From Laetiporus sulphureus 93-53 (Eukaryota > Basidiomycota > Agaricomycetes > Polyporales > Laetiporaceae): a stretch of DNA of 64,000 nt. A model generated the notes under the pieces. The model did no database searches, was not told the DNA's origin, and saw nothing but the letters and a program-made list of their open reading frames with translations. Location of the stretch: contig NW_024468562.1 in assembly GCF_001632365.1 (NCBI RefSeq), positions 101,494 through 165,493 on the forward strand. The letters run 5' to 3'. Positions 10,906 to 25,532 of this stretch are shown here, one piece after another. Within the stretch, counting starts at the first letter, position 1. Every line of letters begins with the position of its first letter. A program made the translations under genes and the position numbers.

Positions 10906-12503
10906 GCTCCATGTCACTCGACGCGCGCGTGCACGGCCGAACCCCTTATAACTCGGAGGAACACGCAGGGTGTAACATTCTCTATGACTGTATACATATC
11001 AAGTTTGGCTACGTATGCGTGGCGATCGGATGAGCATCGCTGTAGATAGGGTGATTGAGGGTTGCTTCAACGAATGAATTAACGACGGTGGGCTCACTTA
11101 CATGTCTCTGGGACGGGTGTGAGTGAGATATTAAAATCGGACTCGGCTGTCGAGAATTTACATACTTGAAGCGGGTTAGATGCCAGTGTGAAGTGCGACA
11201 CGTCTCTTCTTGCCCGAGTTTCCATCTCCTATATGGTTGCAAAAGCCTCCTGCGTATGTTCTCGGCAACCTCTCAAGAGCACGTAAGTCAACACCTAATG
11301 GTTTAGAAGAAACTGCCATACTGATTGAATCGTTGTTGAAATCTCTTCAAATGAAGTGCCTACGCGATCACCAACCGGGATCAGAACGGTCAACAAAAAG
11401 ATCAAGCGAAGAACAATTAAAGCGCTTGACTCCTGGCACACGCCTTCACCACGTCACTGCGCGCACCATATGTGATCGTGGATCTGGCAACTTGAATGCA
11501 TGACACCGGGAGGGGAAATAACACTGTTCAGCCTGTGCATTGCGCTATCTCGAAGCTCAGGACATCAGACAATACAGATTCTCCGCGACTTTGATAAAAC
11601 ACTTCTATGTTGGCCTTGATTCAGATGTTTATGGAGGAGGTTGAAAGGTTGGGAGAGTTGGATACGAAACAAGGACGTCGTAGGACAAGATGAAACAGAT
11701 TATGGGAGAAGCAAGGACACGTTAGCTGGCACGATGTAGTAAGAGATAACTTAATGATCGTCATCTGTACACCATGAAATACAGCGACTCGGAGTCGTGA
11801 ACACAGCCAGACACGACACACCCTAGGATGTCAGCAAACTGCTGACGAAACAGAATTCGACTAATATGCTTACTTATACAGCAGCAACTTACTAAGACGA
11901 TACTATCTTAAGTAGATTTTTTTCCACCCTGCAACTTCTTAGCGACAGCCATCAGTGAATCAAACCTTGCTATCGAGCAAGTGACTGCGCGGAAGTTCTG
12001 TTATGACCATGATGCGTAATGGACGTTTGCGAAAAACGCTGACTGGCTTTCCGTGGCATTGATCGATCTGAAAGGCGATCACACTAGAAACGTTTCACGA
12101 TTTCTTCAAATCAAAAATCCAAACCGAAGTCTGTCGATAGTCGTCCAGAAATGGTCCTACAGTGGGCTCATGGCACATGCCGCCCGTGCGATGCTGGATT
12201 GGACGGGTCTTATCTTGTCAGGTGAATTTCCCACCGTCCCGGTACATATTGAATGATGACGGGATCTAAGAGAGACTCATATTTCGGACACAGCACGATC
12301 TCATGGCTAAATCCGACTGGCACTTCGCGGGCCGCAGCGGCACCGGGATCACGTTAAATGATGTCGCTAAGGTGGTCAACTTGCCCTTTAGCAATTCAGA
12401 TGACACCATCTATCCCGAAAGCTCCAGCACTTGACCTGCACGAGTATTAAGACAATGCTTGGGTGCCCATAACGTAGCCACCCAGCTCATCTTGCATCTC
12501 ACA
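10906..12503. other. Upstream region of monooxygenase copy A
   Basis: 1.6 kb between the membrane-protein relic and the monooxygenase ATG, shared in part with the right arm. Frames at 11009-11242, 11210-11503 and 12053-12256 are not preserved between the two arms, which argues that they are not genes. The promoter of copy A should lie near its 3' end; the sequence around the ATG is CATCTCACAATG in both copies. Confidence 0.5.
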
Positions 12504-15129
<2,626 letters not shown>

Positions 15130-15400
15130 TACGTTCGCGACGATATGAATCGCAAGTCATGAGAAGTCCTTGATGTTGAAACGTCCGTGGGTCAGGACAT
15201 AACAAACTGTGAACTGCCCAAGTCCTCAGCATCGATGACTCACTGTAACTGACGCATTTTTCATGGTAAGCGATCGCGAATATCCAGAGCTGCCGTTTCC
15301 ACCAGAGAAAAGTCAATCGAATGCAAGTGTTGTACATGTACATACAAGAAGATCCGCAGAAAATTAATACAACCAGTGCATCGCTCCATGCCAAATGCCA

Positions 15401-16241
15401 TCACTTCCCTTTAAGGATACTGTCGATCCGCACCGCGTGCTTTTGACGGCGTAGCTCTCCCAGAACGGGGAATCCCCAAACGAAAGTGCCGAAAACGTAC
15501 GCGGCCTAAGAATTAGGAAGCTGAGTTTTACAGACCAAAGGAGAATATGGCCAATCAGAACGCACCCCGACGAGCAACGGCGTGCTGTGCTTCCAGCAAA
15601 TCGAGAGCGCGTACAAGGCTTCCAGAGTATGCGCGGGCAGCAGGATGATGTACCAACAAAATGGCACTATCCAGGATGGGAGGATCGAGCGGGTGAAGTA
15701 GCCAGGGTGCCAGAGCGTGGAGAAATTCGGCGCAGAAGGCTCAGGTGCCCATGTAACGTAGATGAGCGACACAATCAGCGCCGTTGTCATCCATGCGTCG
15801 CGCGGGAAGCGGAAGGACGTGATCTGCGGCGCTTTAGCCTTCAAGCAAAGTTAGTTTGTTATTTCCTCGCAAGTTCGGTGCCGGATGCATACCATTCCTA
15901 ATGCCTCCTCTGCATCCACCTTCATGCTCAGAAGACGTGGCTTGACTTCCTCGTAGCCTGCAAGGGGAGGATCAAACTCAACCCGAACTTCCTTCATGAC
16001 ACCTCGGTTGATCTTGTTCTGGTACGAAAGCGACATTCCCTGCAAGCCCATGCATCAGTGGGTACAGCAACGTCACGTAGGAGCAGACGATACTGACTTT
16101 CGTATCTATTGAAGTCATTTGCGCACCAGCAACATCGTCATTCACCTTGCCCCAGTGCCGTACGTACGCGACCAGAGTGTCTGGGTGGTTCGACATGTAC
16201 ATGCAGAGAAAGCCTGATTTGGCTGCGACAGGATCCGCCAT
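15401..16241 (-). CDS. DUF2470 domain membrane protein
   Basis: Four exons (16098-16241, 15893-16039, 15566-15838, 15401-15505) join to 222 codons plus stop. Residues about 1-95 are a DUF2470 domain: GFLCMYMSNHPDTLVAYVRH, AQMTSIDTKGMSLSY, VRVEFDPPLAGYEEVKPRLL. This domain is shared with HugZ/HutZ-type heme-binding proteins and small chloroplast proteins. After it come about three hydrophobic segments (for example TTALIVSLIYVTWAP, SWIVPFCWYIILLPAHTLEA and AAYVFGTFVWGFPVLG), so this fungal version is an integral membrane protein. Heme binding is possible by family but not shown. The gene starts 247 bp from the divergently transcribed SPC1 gene, so the two may share a promoter region. Confidence 0.85.
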
Positions 16242-16487
16242 ATTTAGGCTGTGACCAGTACGTGCTGCGTCGCTGCTACGAGAATCTACCCAGGCAAGGC
16301 GGCGTATGTGGTTTAAGTGCTGGTGCGTTATAAGCGTGCGCGAGAACCCCAAAGAGAGTCCGGCGCAAACACCAATTGCAGCGAAAGGATTAGCGAAAGG
16401 CAAGCGGGAGACGTGGTCATCACCTGACCGTGGCATGCAGTAGCATGCTGTGGCGCTGAATTCGTCGCCACCACGCAACGACCCACC

Positions 16488-16900
16488 ATGGACTCACTGC
16501 AAAAGATATTCGAGGGCAGGATTGTGAGCACGGGTTGTGCGCACGATCACCCACTTTCTCATCATATATCATAGGACTTTGAGGGCCAGAAATCGGTCGA
16601 ACAAATCACACGCATTACGCTGATCGGTGCGACGGTCAGTGGCACGTACTTATGTCTGCCTGGATGCATCTGACTTGATTCATGCATAGATTGTCTCGTT
16701 CATTCTTGGGTTTGCGCTCCAATCCTTGCGTGTGACTTTCAGCACGTTCGGCCTTGCCGCCATCGCTCTATTCTTGGTTAGTCGCCCCATGTTCGAGTTT
16801 GGGATGCGCTGAAAGAGTGCCACAGGTCGTCTTGCCACCATGGCCTATGTTCAACCGTCATCCTGTCAAATTTCTTTCTCCTAAGGAGAAGAAGCGCTAG
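16488..16900 (+). CDS. SPC1: Signal peptidase complex subunit 1 (SPC12 family)
   Basis: Small ER membrane subunit of the microsomal signal peptidase complex. Four exons, 16488-16523, 16575-16634, 16690-16776 and 16826-16900, give 85 residues, the usual size of the family. The order is conserved: an N-terminal amphipathic start (MDSLQKIFEGRIDFEGQKSV), a first membrane span with IVSFILGFALQSL, a short loop, a second span with LAAIALFLVVL, and then the hallmark PPWPMFNRHPVKFLSPKE. Both ends are expected to face the cytosol. Known partners are Sec11, Spc2 and Spc3. All introns have clean GT..AG ends and the frame is intact. Confidence 0.93.
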
Positions 16901-17936
16901 GAGGTATTTGGAAGGTCTGGCGGTGTGCTCGTGTGTCACGGCACACTTGCATTCATGCCATCATTTTGGAGGGTCGACATCGTTATCAGCCATCAGCTGG
17001 AAGAGCCTAACTACACAACCACGATTCAGTCTGTACACCACTTCTCCAAGAAATGCATACGGTGATGTCGTGTTCCGTGAATCAGTGAATGGGGACGACG
17101 TCAGACGTGCGTGCCGGACAACGTGAAAACGGCGTGGAAGCGTCTTACAGTTTCAGTTGAGTCGCAGTCGCTTTCTTAGTGCTTTCTAAGCAACACCGAA
17201 GAACGCTTCTGCACCCTCCGATCGCCTCGCAAGAAGAACCTGCGCATCGCGGACTGCTATGCGCATGCAAATCCATGGATGACATCGCAATACAGTCTCC
17301 TTCGGTGGATAAAACTGCGCAGCGTCTTGACGCTGTTGCCTCATTGCGGGAGACGTCCAGGTCGGTCCAGTCTTACGAAGCAGCTCGGGAGCTGCCCGAT
17401 ACCTTGCAGAATATCTCAACGAGCCCGACATATGTCTGCCATGCTCTAAGGTCCGCGGCTGTACACGCAACATATGATCACGTCAAAGGGGCGAACCTTT
17501 TATTCGTGGACTCGAGTGGTTCAACCGTATGATGAAAATCGATGCATGATCTACTATTCTCGTCAGAACGAGTGCATTCGCGCATATCAAAGAACGACCA
17601 CAGCGGATCTACACACATGAGGTGGTTGCATGTTTTCTGAGCGAAGTGGGGGAAGCATTGATTTACTCACACTAGTGCTGCCTTGCTCTCAGCGACATCC
17701 TTTCGCGTAATGGTCATATCGAGGCGGTCGCCCCAGTGGGCGACCGTTAAATCACAGCTCGCTCTGTTCAAAATCGATTCGCGGAGCTACATTTGCGCAA
17801 GACTTGTGAAGGGACGGAGTGTTTCCGTAACAAAAGCGATCACGACACCGGAGCACGCCTCGTGGTTGCAGGCATATAACAGTAGCGGAAGCCCCAAGAC
17901 GCTCGACGCATCGCGTGCCACCCGGACCACCACGCC
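16901..17936. other. Intergenic region
   Basis: About 1 kb between SPC1 and the lectin gene. A frame at 17275-17532 (MDDIAIQSPSVDKTAQRLDA) is open for 85 residues but has no recognisable domain. It could be a short gene, part of an untranslated exon, or chance. Confidence 0.4.
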
Positions 17937-19168
17937 ATGTCAGGAAGCCGATTCTTCTCTAGCTTAAGACGACGCGCAAGCCGCGGCAAGCATGCTGTAC
18001 AGAGCAGCTCAAGTTCCGACCACTCTCCTTCACCAGCATCAGCTTCCGGATCGACCAGCATGGGCAACACTACCAGTGCCTCTGTCTCAGCGGAGCGCAA
18101 GCATGCTCTGGATGACAAGACCTCAGCCAATCCCTCTGCTCCTCATCTCCCTTCTATAGAGACGCTGCAGGCAGCATCGGACGCGAAAGGGACAAGCGAG
18201 GGTCGAGCGCATGAAGACGTCCAAGCCTCTCCGAGAGATGCAAGGCCACCGAATGGCGAGGCGGGCGGTTCCGATTCGCTACTGTCAAGCCATTCAGCAG
18301 AGGTTGCGAATGCCACTGTCGGCGAGGGTCCAGTCGAGCAGGTAGAAACGCGTGGACATAGCCAAGAGGTCGTGTGCCGCGAAGGCGAAGCGTTGCATAT
18401 GCATGGCTGGACGCCAGGCATGTATGTCTTGCTCGACGCACGGAACGGGACCGCGCTGGACCTTTCCGGTGGGGATCAGAAGACATTGATCTGTCTCCCT
18501 GCGCACATGGGGCCGAACCAACAAGTACGTGCTAGTATTTCGCCCGTCCATTCATCGTGCGATAGTGACTTGCGCATACAGTGGGAATTTATTCCCAGTG
18601 GCAAAGGATACACCATTCGTAGTGCATGTGCGTCCTCGCGGGGGCTCTATCTGACACTGGAGGACATATATGACAATGCGCCGATCGTTGCAAGTCCCTT
18701 CCCCGCTAGCTGGAATGTCCAAATCGATGAAAAGGAGGAAACTCTACGGTGCGTACCATGTCCGGTGCTATCAGACCGTGTGCGCTGCTAACACCCGCAT
18801 ATAACATAGTATCTCGTGGCCAAACACGGAATATGTGATGGACTTGATTGATTGGGGGAATGCGGAGCCAGGAGCCAAGGTAAGTGCCAAAGAAAGGTTC
18901 ACAAATGATCCGCACGATAGTGATTTTTCTCTCTTTGGCATAGGTGAAGCTGATGAAAGAGAAGCCCGGAGAGCGTTGCCAGACATGGAGGTATATACGG
19001 TGCAGACCAGCCGAAGAACAAGGGGAGAAGGTGGCCGAGAGCACATCAAAGCCGATCATCTCGGAGACAGTCATCGTGGCAGAGGGGAAAGACTTCATCA
19101 CAACGACGAGGACGACTACGACGACGCTGATCACGACAGTCACGACGGTGGCTCGGACGGCGCGCTGA
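17937..19168 (+). CDS. Ricin B-type (beta-trefoil) lectin domain protein
   Basis: Exons 17937-18524, 18582-18748, 18810-18879 and 18944-19168 join to 349 codons plus stop. The first 150 residues are Ser/Ala/Glu-rich and disordered, beginning with the basic patch FFSSLRRRASRGKH. Residues about 155-310 look like a single beta-trefoil: GWTPGMYVLLDARNGTALDL, WEFIPSGKGYTIRS, LYLTLEDIYDNAPIVASPF, SWPNTEYVMDLIDWG, then QTWRYIRCRP. Repeated QxW-like positions support the fold. There is no catalytic chain and no signal peptide, so this is a sugar- or ligand-binding intracellular protein, as common in mushrooms, not a toxin with an enzymatic subunit. The tail is an unusual threonine run (TTTRTTTTTLITTVTTV). 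Confidence 0.8.
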
Positions 19169-20462
19169 AGTCCAATGTCTTCCGGGAATATAATTTACCA
19201 CAGCCACAAGCAAGCCGAACGCTGTATTTAATCATCATCTTGAGTACTTGTACTTTGATGTATTTGTAGTGATGAGTCCTGTTACCGCAAAGCGCCTTGT
19301 CAATGAAATGATTCCGTAGTAGTAGCTGCCATTTCTCTATATGAGCACACGATGCCAGGATACTTCACAGCATTCGATTGTTCTTGGGTTGGGCAATTTT
19401 ATGGATTGGGGTAAGATCGTTCGGCATGTACGCCAGCTGAAAGCTGAGACGCATCGTAAGCTGACTGAAGTTGCATACATACCTTTCCATTCATAGCCAG
19501 CTCAATCTGATTTGCAGTTGAGGATGATGGCAAGCAAGTGGCTTCTTGACGGGGAGAAGGCAGTAGGCGAACCCGTTGCATCAGTAGCATAAGATCTACC
19601 CGGTTTTGCGAGGCTTCCAAGCCAGAGCGCATATAAGGACAGTTAAGCGAGCCAGCAGCTAAGCCATACTTCCATTGCTAGCCGTTCAAAGTCGTCTGAG
19701 AAGCATAAATTGTACGGGTCGCATTCATGCTGGAGGATGCGCCACACATTTTGTTAGGATCCGACAAAATCCTAGGACCTTGTGCTCGCCTCATATTCCT
19801 CCCCTTCAGCCCCTTCACTGCCTATAGCGACCAACTGGACCACCGTACCAGCAGAACCGAATAGGTAAGGCACAGCGATCGTATAAGTCAACGTCATCGC
19901 TTGCCGAACGTGCTCAGCATTGAACTATAGCGCGTTTGATAGTCGTCGTTGTGGTCGCAATTCTCCATCTTGATGCGAGACGAGAAGAGATGTCCAGAGC
20001 AGATGTAGAATGAGGGGAGGAGGACAGACACTGAGTCGTTGCGCAAGCGAGGCGTGACGGCGCTACGGCGCCGAATGACCTCGACCGACAAGAGCGCACG
20101 GACTTTGCCTTTCGACGTCGCCGCCCGCGTCGTCCACCGACGGCGACAACAATCACGAACTTGTCAAATCGTCAAATCAACGACTTCCCACCGTTTCATC
20201 GACAAGGCAATTCCGTCTAGGCCTATTCCCCTACAATCCCGACCAACGATAATCCCACCAGTCCTCACGTACCTCCCTGCATACCGATAGCGACGACTTT
20301 CTCCACGACACTACTTTTTTTCTGATCATCGTCAACAGGGAGCCCTTCAAGTTAAGTTACGGAGTACGTACACGCGTGGTCAGCAGGCGCACGCCTACCC
20401 GCTTTCGGAACTGCCCCTTGCCAACATTCTCCCCGAGCGTCCGCTTGCTGTTCTAGTGGCCA
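19169..20462. other. Intergenic region with the KIN1 promoter
   Basis: 1.3 kb without a supported gene. The last 350 bp before the KIN1 ATG are C-rich on the plus strand with pyrimidine runs, as is common for fungal 5' leaders. Nothing else is recognisable. Confidence 0.45.
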
Positions 20463-23400
20463 ATGGCGACCTACCCAACGTCGTTGACAAACCAGCCAGG
20501 CCAGCCATTGCCTCAAGTAGCGGAGGAAGGCGAGACGACGCCGTCGCACGGCGGCATGGTTGTCGGCCACGAGTTCGATGTCCCGATCTCGCCAAAGCCG
20601 GTTTCTGTCACCCAACCACAACTACCCGGCCGCGAACAATCCCAGCTCCAGAGTATAAATCCGCCTAGTCGTCCGCCCAGCGCGCAGAATCCCATTCCTA
20701 GACGGTCTGCGTCCACCGTTCAGAAGCTACGGCCCGTCTCCATGCCCCCGCAGAGCTTTGCCACCCCCGACCGCAGCGACCGCGACCGCCAGCAAAATGA
20801 TGACGGCTCACGGCGGGAACAGCCTTCAGGCAGCAGGCCGCGCAGCACGAACAGGATTCTTGGGGATTACACGCTGAGCAAGACGTTGGGTGCGGGGAGC
20901 ATGGGCAAGGTTAAGCTTGCTCATCACAACATCACTGGCGAAAAGGTGCGTCTTGTGTCGTCTCTTGCTTTACTCACTTTAATTTTGTATCTTCTGCATC
21001 AGCTCGCGGTCAAGATCCTCCCGCGAGCGTCGCCACCGAGTGGAGCCGTGCCGACCTCGGAGGCAGCGGCCAAGCAGGCCTCCAAGGATGCCTCAAAAGA
21101 GATCCGAACGCTGCGCGAGGCAGCGCTGTCTATGCTGCTCCATCATCCGTACATCTGCGGCATGCGTGAGATGATTGTGCATGCGCACCACTATTACATG
21201 GTCTTTGAATACGTGAACGGCGGTCAAATGCTCGACTACATCATTAGTCACGGCCGCCTGCGCGAGCGGGTTGCGCGCAAGTTCGCCCGCCAGATTGGGA
21301 GTGCTCTCGACTACTGTCATAAGAACAACGTCGTCCACCGGGACCTCAAGATCGAGAACATTCTCATCTCACAAACGGGAAACATCAAGATCATCGATTT
21401 TGGGCTCTCGAATCTGTACGATCCCGCGAGCCACCTCTCGACGTTCTGTGGCTCGCTCTACTTTGCCGCACCTGAGCTGCTCAACGCGAAGGTGTACACC
21501 GGTCCCGAGGTTGACGTTTGGAGCTTCGGCGTCGTGCTTTATGTGCTCGTGTGTGGCAAGGTGCCCTTCGACGACCAGAGTATGCCTGCGCTGCACGCTA
21601 AGATCAAGCGTGGTTTAGTGGAGTATCCTGTCTGGCTCAGTGCAGGTGCGTAGGTGATATTTCTCGACCGTTCGCCTTTGGTTGACTTTCTTTGCAGAGT
21701 GCAAGCACTTGCTCACTCGTATGCTCGTCACAAACCCGGTTAACCGCGCGTCGTTGACGGAGGTACTTAGCCACCCGTGGATGGTGCGTGGCTTCAACGG
21801 CCCACCCGACTCACACCTCGTCCACAGGGAGCCGTTGCGTGCAGATGAGCTCGATCGGCAGGTGATTCGTGGCATGAAAGGCTTCGAGTTCGGCACCGAG
21901 GAGGATATCGAGCACAGGCTGGTCGAAGTCCTCGAGTCTGACGCCTATGGTCGCGCGGTGCAGCATTGGGAGCGCAAGCGCATGATTCCGAACGGGCGCA
22001 ACGGAAATGGGCGCCAATGGGGCGAGTCGTTCTCCAACTCGTCGCTTGCGGTTTCCCAGGATGGCACATACAACACGAATGGCAAGCACGAGTCTCCATC
22101 AAAATCAAAGCGCCGATTCTCAGGCTTCGACTTCTACCGCCGCAAGTTCTTCTCACCCTCCTCGTCTCCGCCGGGTTCGCCATTTGCAGGTTCCCCACCA
22201 ACCTCCCAATCCCATCTCTCGAATACATCCCTTGTTGATGCCAGCCAGCGCGAACCACCAGATCCAACGTATGGCTTCCATCCGCTCATCTCTATCTACT
22301 TCCTATCGCGAGAAAAGATGGAGCGAGAGAAGGTCTATGGTCCCGGTCACTTTGCCAACTCGCAGCTCTCTCTCGAGACGCCACAGGGTGAGGCAGCCCC
22401 AGAGGATGCCAATATGCCAACGAACGCGAAGCAGCTCTCACAGCCCACAGTCCGGAAGAAGGACACTGTTGCTGCGAAGCCAGATTACAGCATGCCACTT
22501 CCGCGTTTGCCTGCGCCGGAGACATCACACTATTCTGGCATGTCGTATGATCCTTCTGCTCCGGGCCCATCGCCTGTTTCGCCCACGTTAGCGGCACAAC
22601 CGCGCGCCCGTGATGCTGCGTTAACTGGACCCAGATCGCCTGTCCTGCCTGCGTCAGCACCGAATACGGCGACAAAGGTGCAGATGAACTTACCCCGTAT
22701 CCCACCTGCCACCACGCACCGTCGAAGTCATAGTCTCAGCAAGCAGCCAAGTATGGGGAAGTCATTCGGGGGGAGGTTCGGTGGAGGCGGCGTCGAGCCG
22801 GTCAGCGAGGACACCATGCTCAGGCCTCATCCGGACGCGCTGGATGCTCCGCGCTCTGCAGGACCTGACAGGACGTCATACGCAGAGCACGCAGATGACG
22901 ACGTGCGACCGCCCATGTCTGCAGGGGCGACGCTGGTGCGTAAGTTTGGCAGCTTGCTGGTCGGGAAGAGCGATGAGGGGCGGAGATCTCTCTCCCACGG
23001 GACAGCCAAGCGGGGGAGCATCCTTCAGTCGTTCTCCCCACGGCCGTCTGCAGAGGTCACGGAGATGGCGGTCGATGAGCACGGCACGCTGGTGCATGAA
23101 GAACGGAACGAGGATGGACTCAGGAGCCATGAACCCGTGCAGGCTAGTACGATCACGCAAAGCCACAGCCAGCCGATCGCTTCCCCACATCGGCGCGCTG
23201 CTACGGTCTTGGATCCACAAGGACGGGCAGCACGGCATGAGCGGAGAAATAGCACGGGAGCTGCGTTCTTCTCGAATGTTGGCGGTACCATCGGACGCCA
23301 TCGTCGGCAATCCACGGGCTATTCGAGCGAATACAGAAGGGCTGCAGGAGACAGGACGTTTGAGAGGACCGACGAGGAGGACGAGGGTGCCGAGCTCAAT

Positions 23401-24371
23401 CACGGCATGCCTGAGTCGTCAGTTACGAACAGGAAGGGTGCAGGGCGGTCGTCCAAGGATGAGGAGGGCCATGGCGAGGAGAAGGAGTTCAAGCCTGTTT
23501 ATCTCAAGGGTTTGTTTAGGTATGTTCTGAGATGGGGCACTCCATCATGACTAATATATGTGCTGCGACACGGATAGTGTGGCAACGACTTCGACGAAGC
23601 CTCCGTCAGTAATCAAGGCCGACATCCGGCGTGTCTTGGACAGAATGCAAGTACAGTATCGCGAGACGAGGACCGGCTTCGAATGCATTCACTTGCCATC
23701 CATCGACGTATCTTCTGTTCAGCCACCACCGCCTTCTGAGCGCCAACATCGCAAACGAGGCTCTGCAGGTTCGAATGAGACTGATACGACGAAACGCTCG
23801 ATTGTCCGAAAGACGTCCAAGATGTCTTTTGGGAATAAGAGCGCGAACAAGACGCCCGAAGTCAAGGAAAAGGAGCTGCCCAGCCGACCATCTGGCACAG
23901 GCCTGAGTGCAACGACGAGCAGCGCCTCATCATCCTTCTTCCATGTATCATCCACTGCCCACAATGCGCCCGTCGAGGGTGTGCGGTCCGACACCGCTGA
24001 GCCGACGGCGAACCAGGCTGACGAACCAGTCGCCCGTGCTCAATCAATCAGCAAAGGCAAAATATTGCCGCCTATACCCCGTACTTTTGCTTCAAGCCCG
24101 CCGCCGTCTTGTCCGACACCATTACCTACAGGAGAGGTTGACTCGGACGTGTTTGAGAGCATGGGCGCTAGCTCGCTCGCTGTCCGGTTTGAGATCAACA
24201 TTGTGAAGGTGCGTCAGTGATGTCAGTCGTTAGCCAACAGATATCCTAAGTCTATGTATCATGCAGGTACCATGGCTTCCACTTCATGGCATTCAGTTCC
24301 GACGCTCAGGGGGCGACGGGTGGCAATACGGTATGTTGGCTCGCCGAGTACTGACCGAGTTGAAGCTATGA
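20463..24371 (+). CDS. KIN1: KIN1/PAR-1/MARK-type serine/threonine protein kinase
   Basis: Five exons (20463-20945, 21003-21645, 21698-23519, 23578-24208, 24267-24371) give 1227 residues. The kinase domain begins near residue 130: [12 protein letters not shown] (glycine loop), AVKIL (ATP lysine), [12 protein letters not shown] (catalytic loop), [12 protein letters not shown] (DFG), [12 protein letters not shown] and a C-lobe ending [13 protein letters not shown]. Then [19 protein letters not shown], conserved in fungal Kin1/Kin2, then a long disordered Ser/Pro-rich tail, and at the very end a KA1 domain (VKADIRR-like helix, [20 protein letters not shown] and [16 protein letters not shown]), which binds acidic phospholipids at the plasma membrane. 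In yeast Kin1/Kin2 act on exocytosis, polarity and HAC1 mRNA processing. All key catalytic residues are present. Confidence 0.95.
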
Positions 24372-25532
24372 CGTTGGCGCCTCGATGCATTTCTGTATGG
24401 GTTTGGCCATGACTTGACGACGTCCCTCTTATCAACTTACATCTCACTATTCTTTCCGGTTCCCTGTTTTTACTTCCTCCTCACTTTCGTCTCGCTCTCG
24501 GCGTCAGCAGTAGACCGTCACCTCCTTCCTTTGAGTTTCTAATGATCGCTTTGCATATGCTGCTACTATTAACATACGGTTCTTTACCTGTATCAATGCT
24601 ATACCATCGGGGATCTTTGGTCAGTGAATACAATTAATGTCGGCCAGAGCTATTACCCCAACTACCAACACGTCGGTGAAGCTATGTCGGGCTGTCAACG
24701 TCAACAATGGCGGTTAGCTGAGGATCCCGCGTCTGCGGATACTTTCACCAGCCTAAATGCCGCGCACACTGCGTCAGGCGCTAATTCACCTCATCTCTCG
24801 TCGTTAGCAACGTGCATCCAGGTTTCGCAGCTCACGCGTATTGTCCACAGCTTGCCATAAACTCGATGTGAATATTATTCAAGATGTGCCGATTGATACT
24901 TATCGCAACTATCTGTCCAGCGCGTTGTATAGTCGTGCGTTCTGTGCAACAGTGCAATAGAGTGATCTCGACGGCTGAGAAGCCAGTCTCTTCACTTTTT
25001 GGGTCCAAGGTACCGTGGACCTGATTGCAATTGACGTTCTGTCACAGTTATATCGAAACCAGCTGCCTCAGATTCGCCTCGGTCTGAAAGAGACAGTAAC
25101 ACGGTACTAGGGTAACTTACAAACAACTACAAAACTTAAGCGGCCACACAACTGTGACGGAATGTTCCAACATCCACTGATATAGGCATTCACTGACTCA
25201 GATGTACGTCTAGTCACGGTCGCAATATCAATGGGAACTCATTGCAATCTTGCCCGTGTTTCAGCTATGTCATCATAGGCAAGTCTCATGTCAGCCCACT
25301 CACTGCCTAGGTGTACCTCTTCTCTCCAATTCTCTTCTTCTATTCTCGTTACCGCGCGATCTGAACCCCGGAGCCTGCTCATAATCTGGTAACTGTGTTC
25401 TCTGGCGCATCAGTCGAGGAACTCGACCACAAACCATACGTGAACACGTCCCTTGGTTTCTTGTCTGCGTCCAATCCAGCCTTTTCCTGATTCTCACCTT
25501 AATCACGCTCCTAGGAGAGGCTCGCGGGCATA
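24372..25532. other. Intergenic region
   Basis: 1.16 kb between KIN1 and the membrane-protein gene. The frame at 24624-24860 has no family resemblance and is probably chance. The last 200 bp are pyrimidine-rich and probably form the leader of the gene at 25533. Confidence 0.45.

Noticed and set aside
11009..12256. Small frames upstream of monooxygenase copy A as a separate gene
   Set aside because: The matching DNA in the right arm does not keep the same frames open, so selection on a protein is unlikely.
17179..17532. 117-codon frame upstream of the lectin gene
   Set aside because: No recognisable family, no clear promoter or splice context; kept only as a remark in the intergenic entry.
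22876..23403. Long antisense open frames inside the KIN1 tail exon
   Set aside because: They are shadow frames of GC-rich, codon-biased coding sequence, with no domains and no splice logic of their own.
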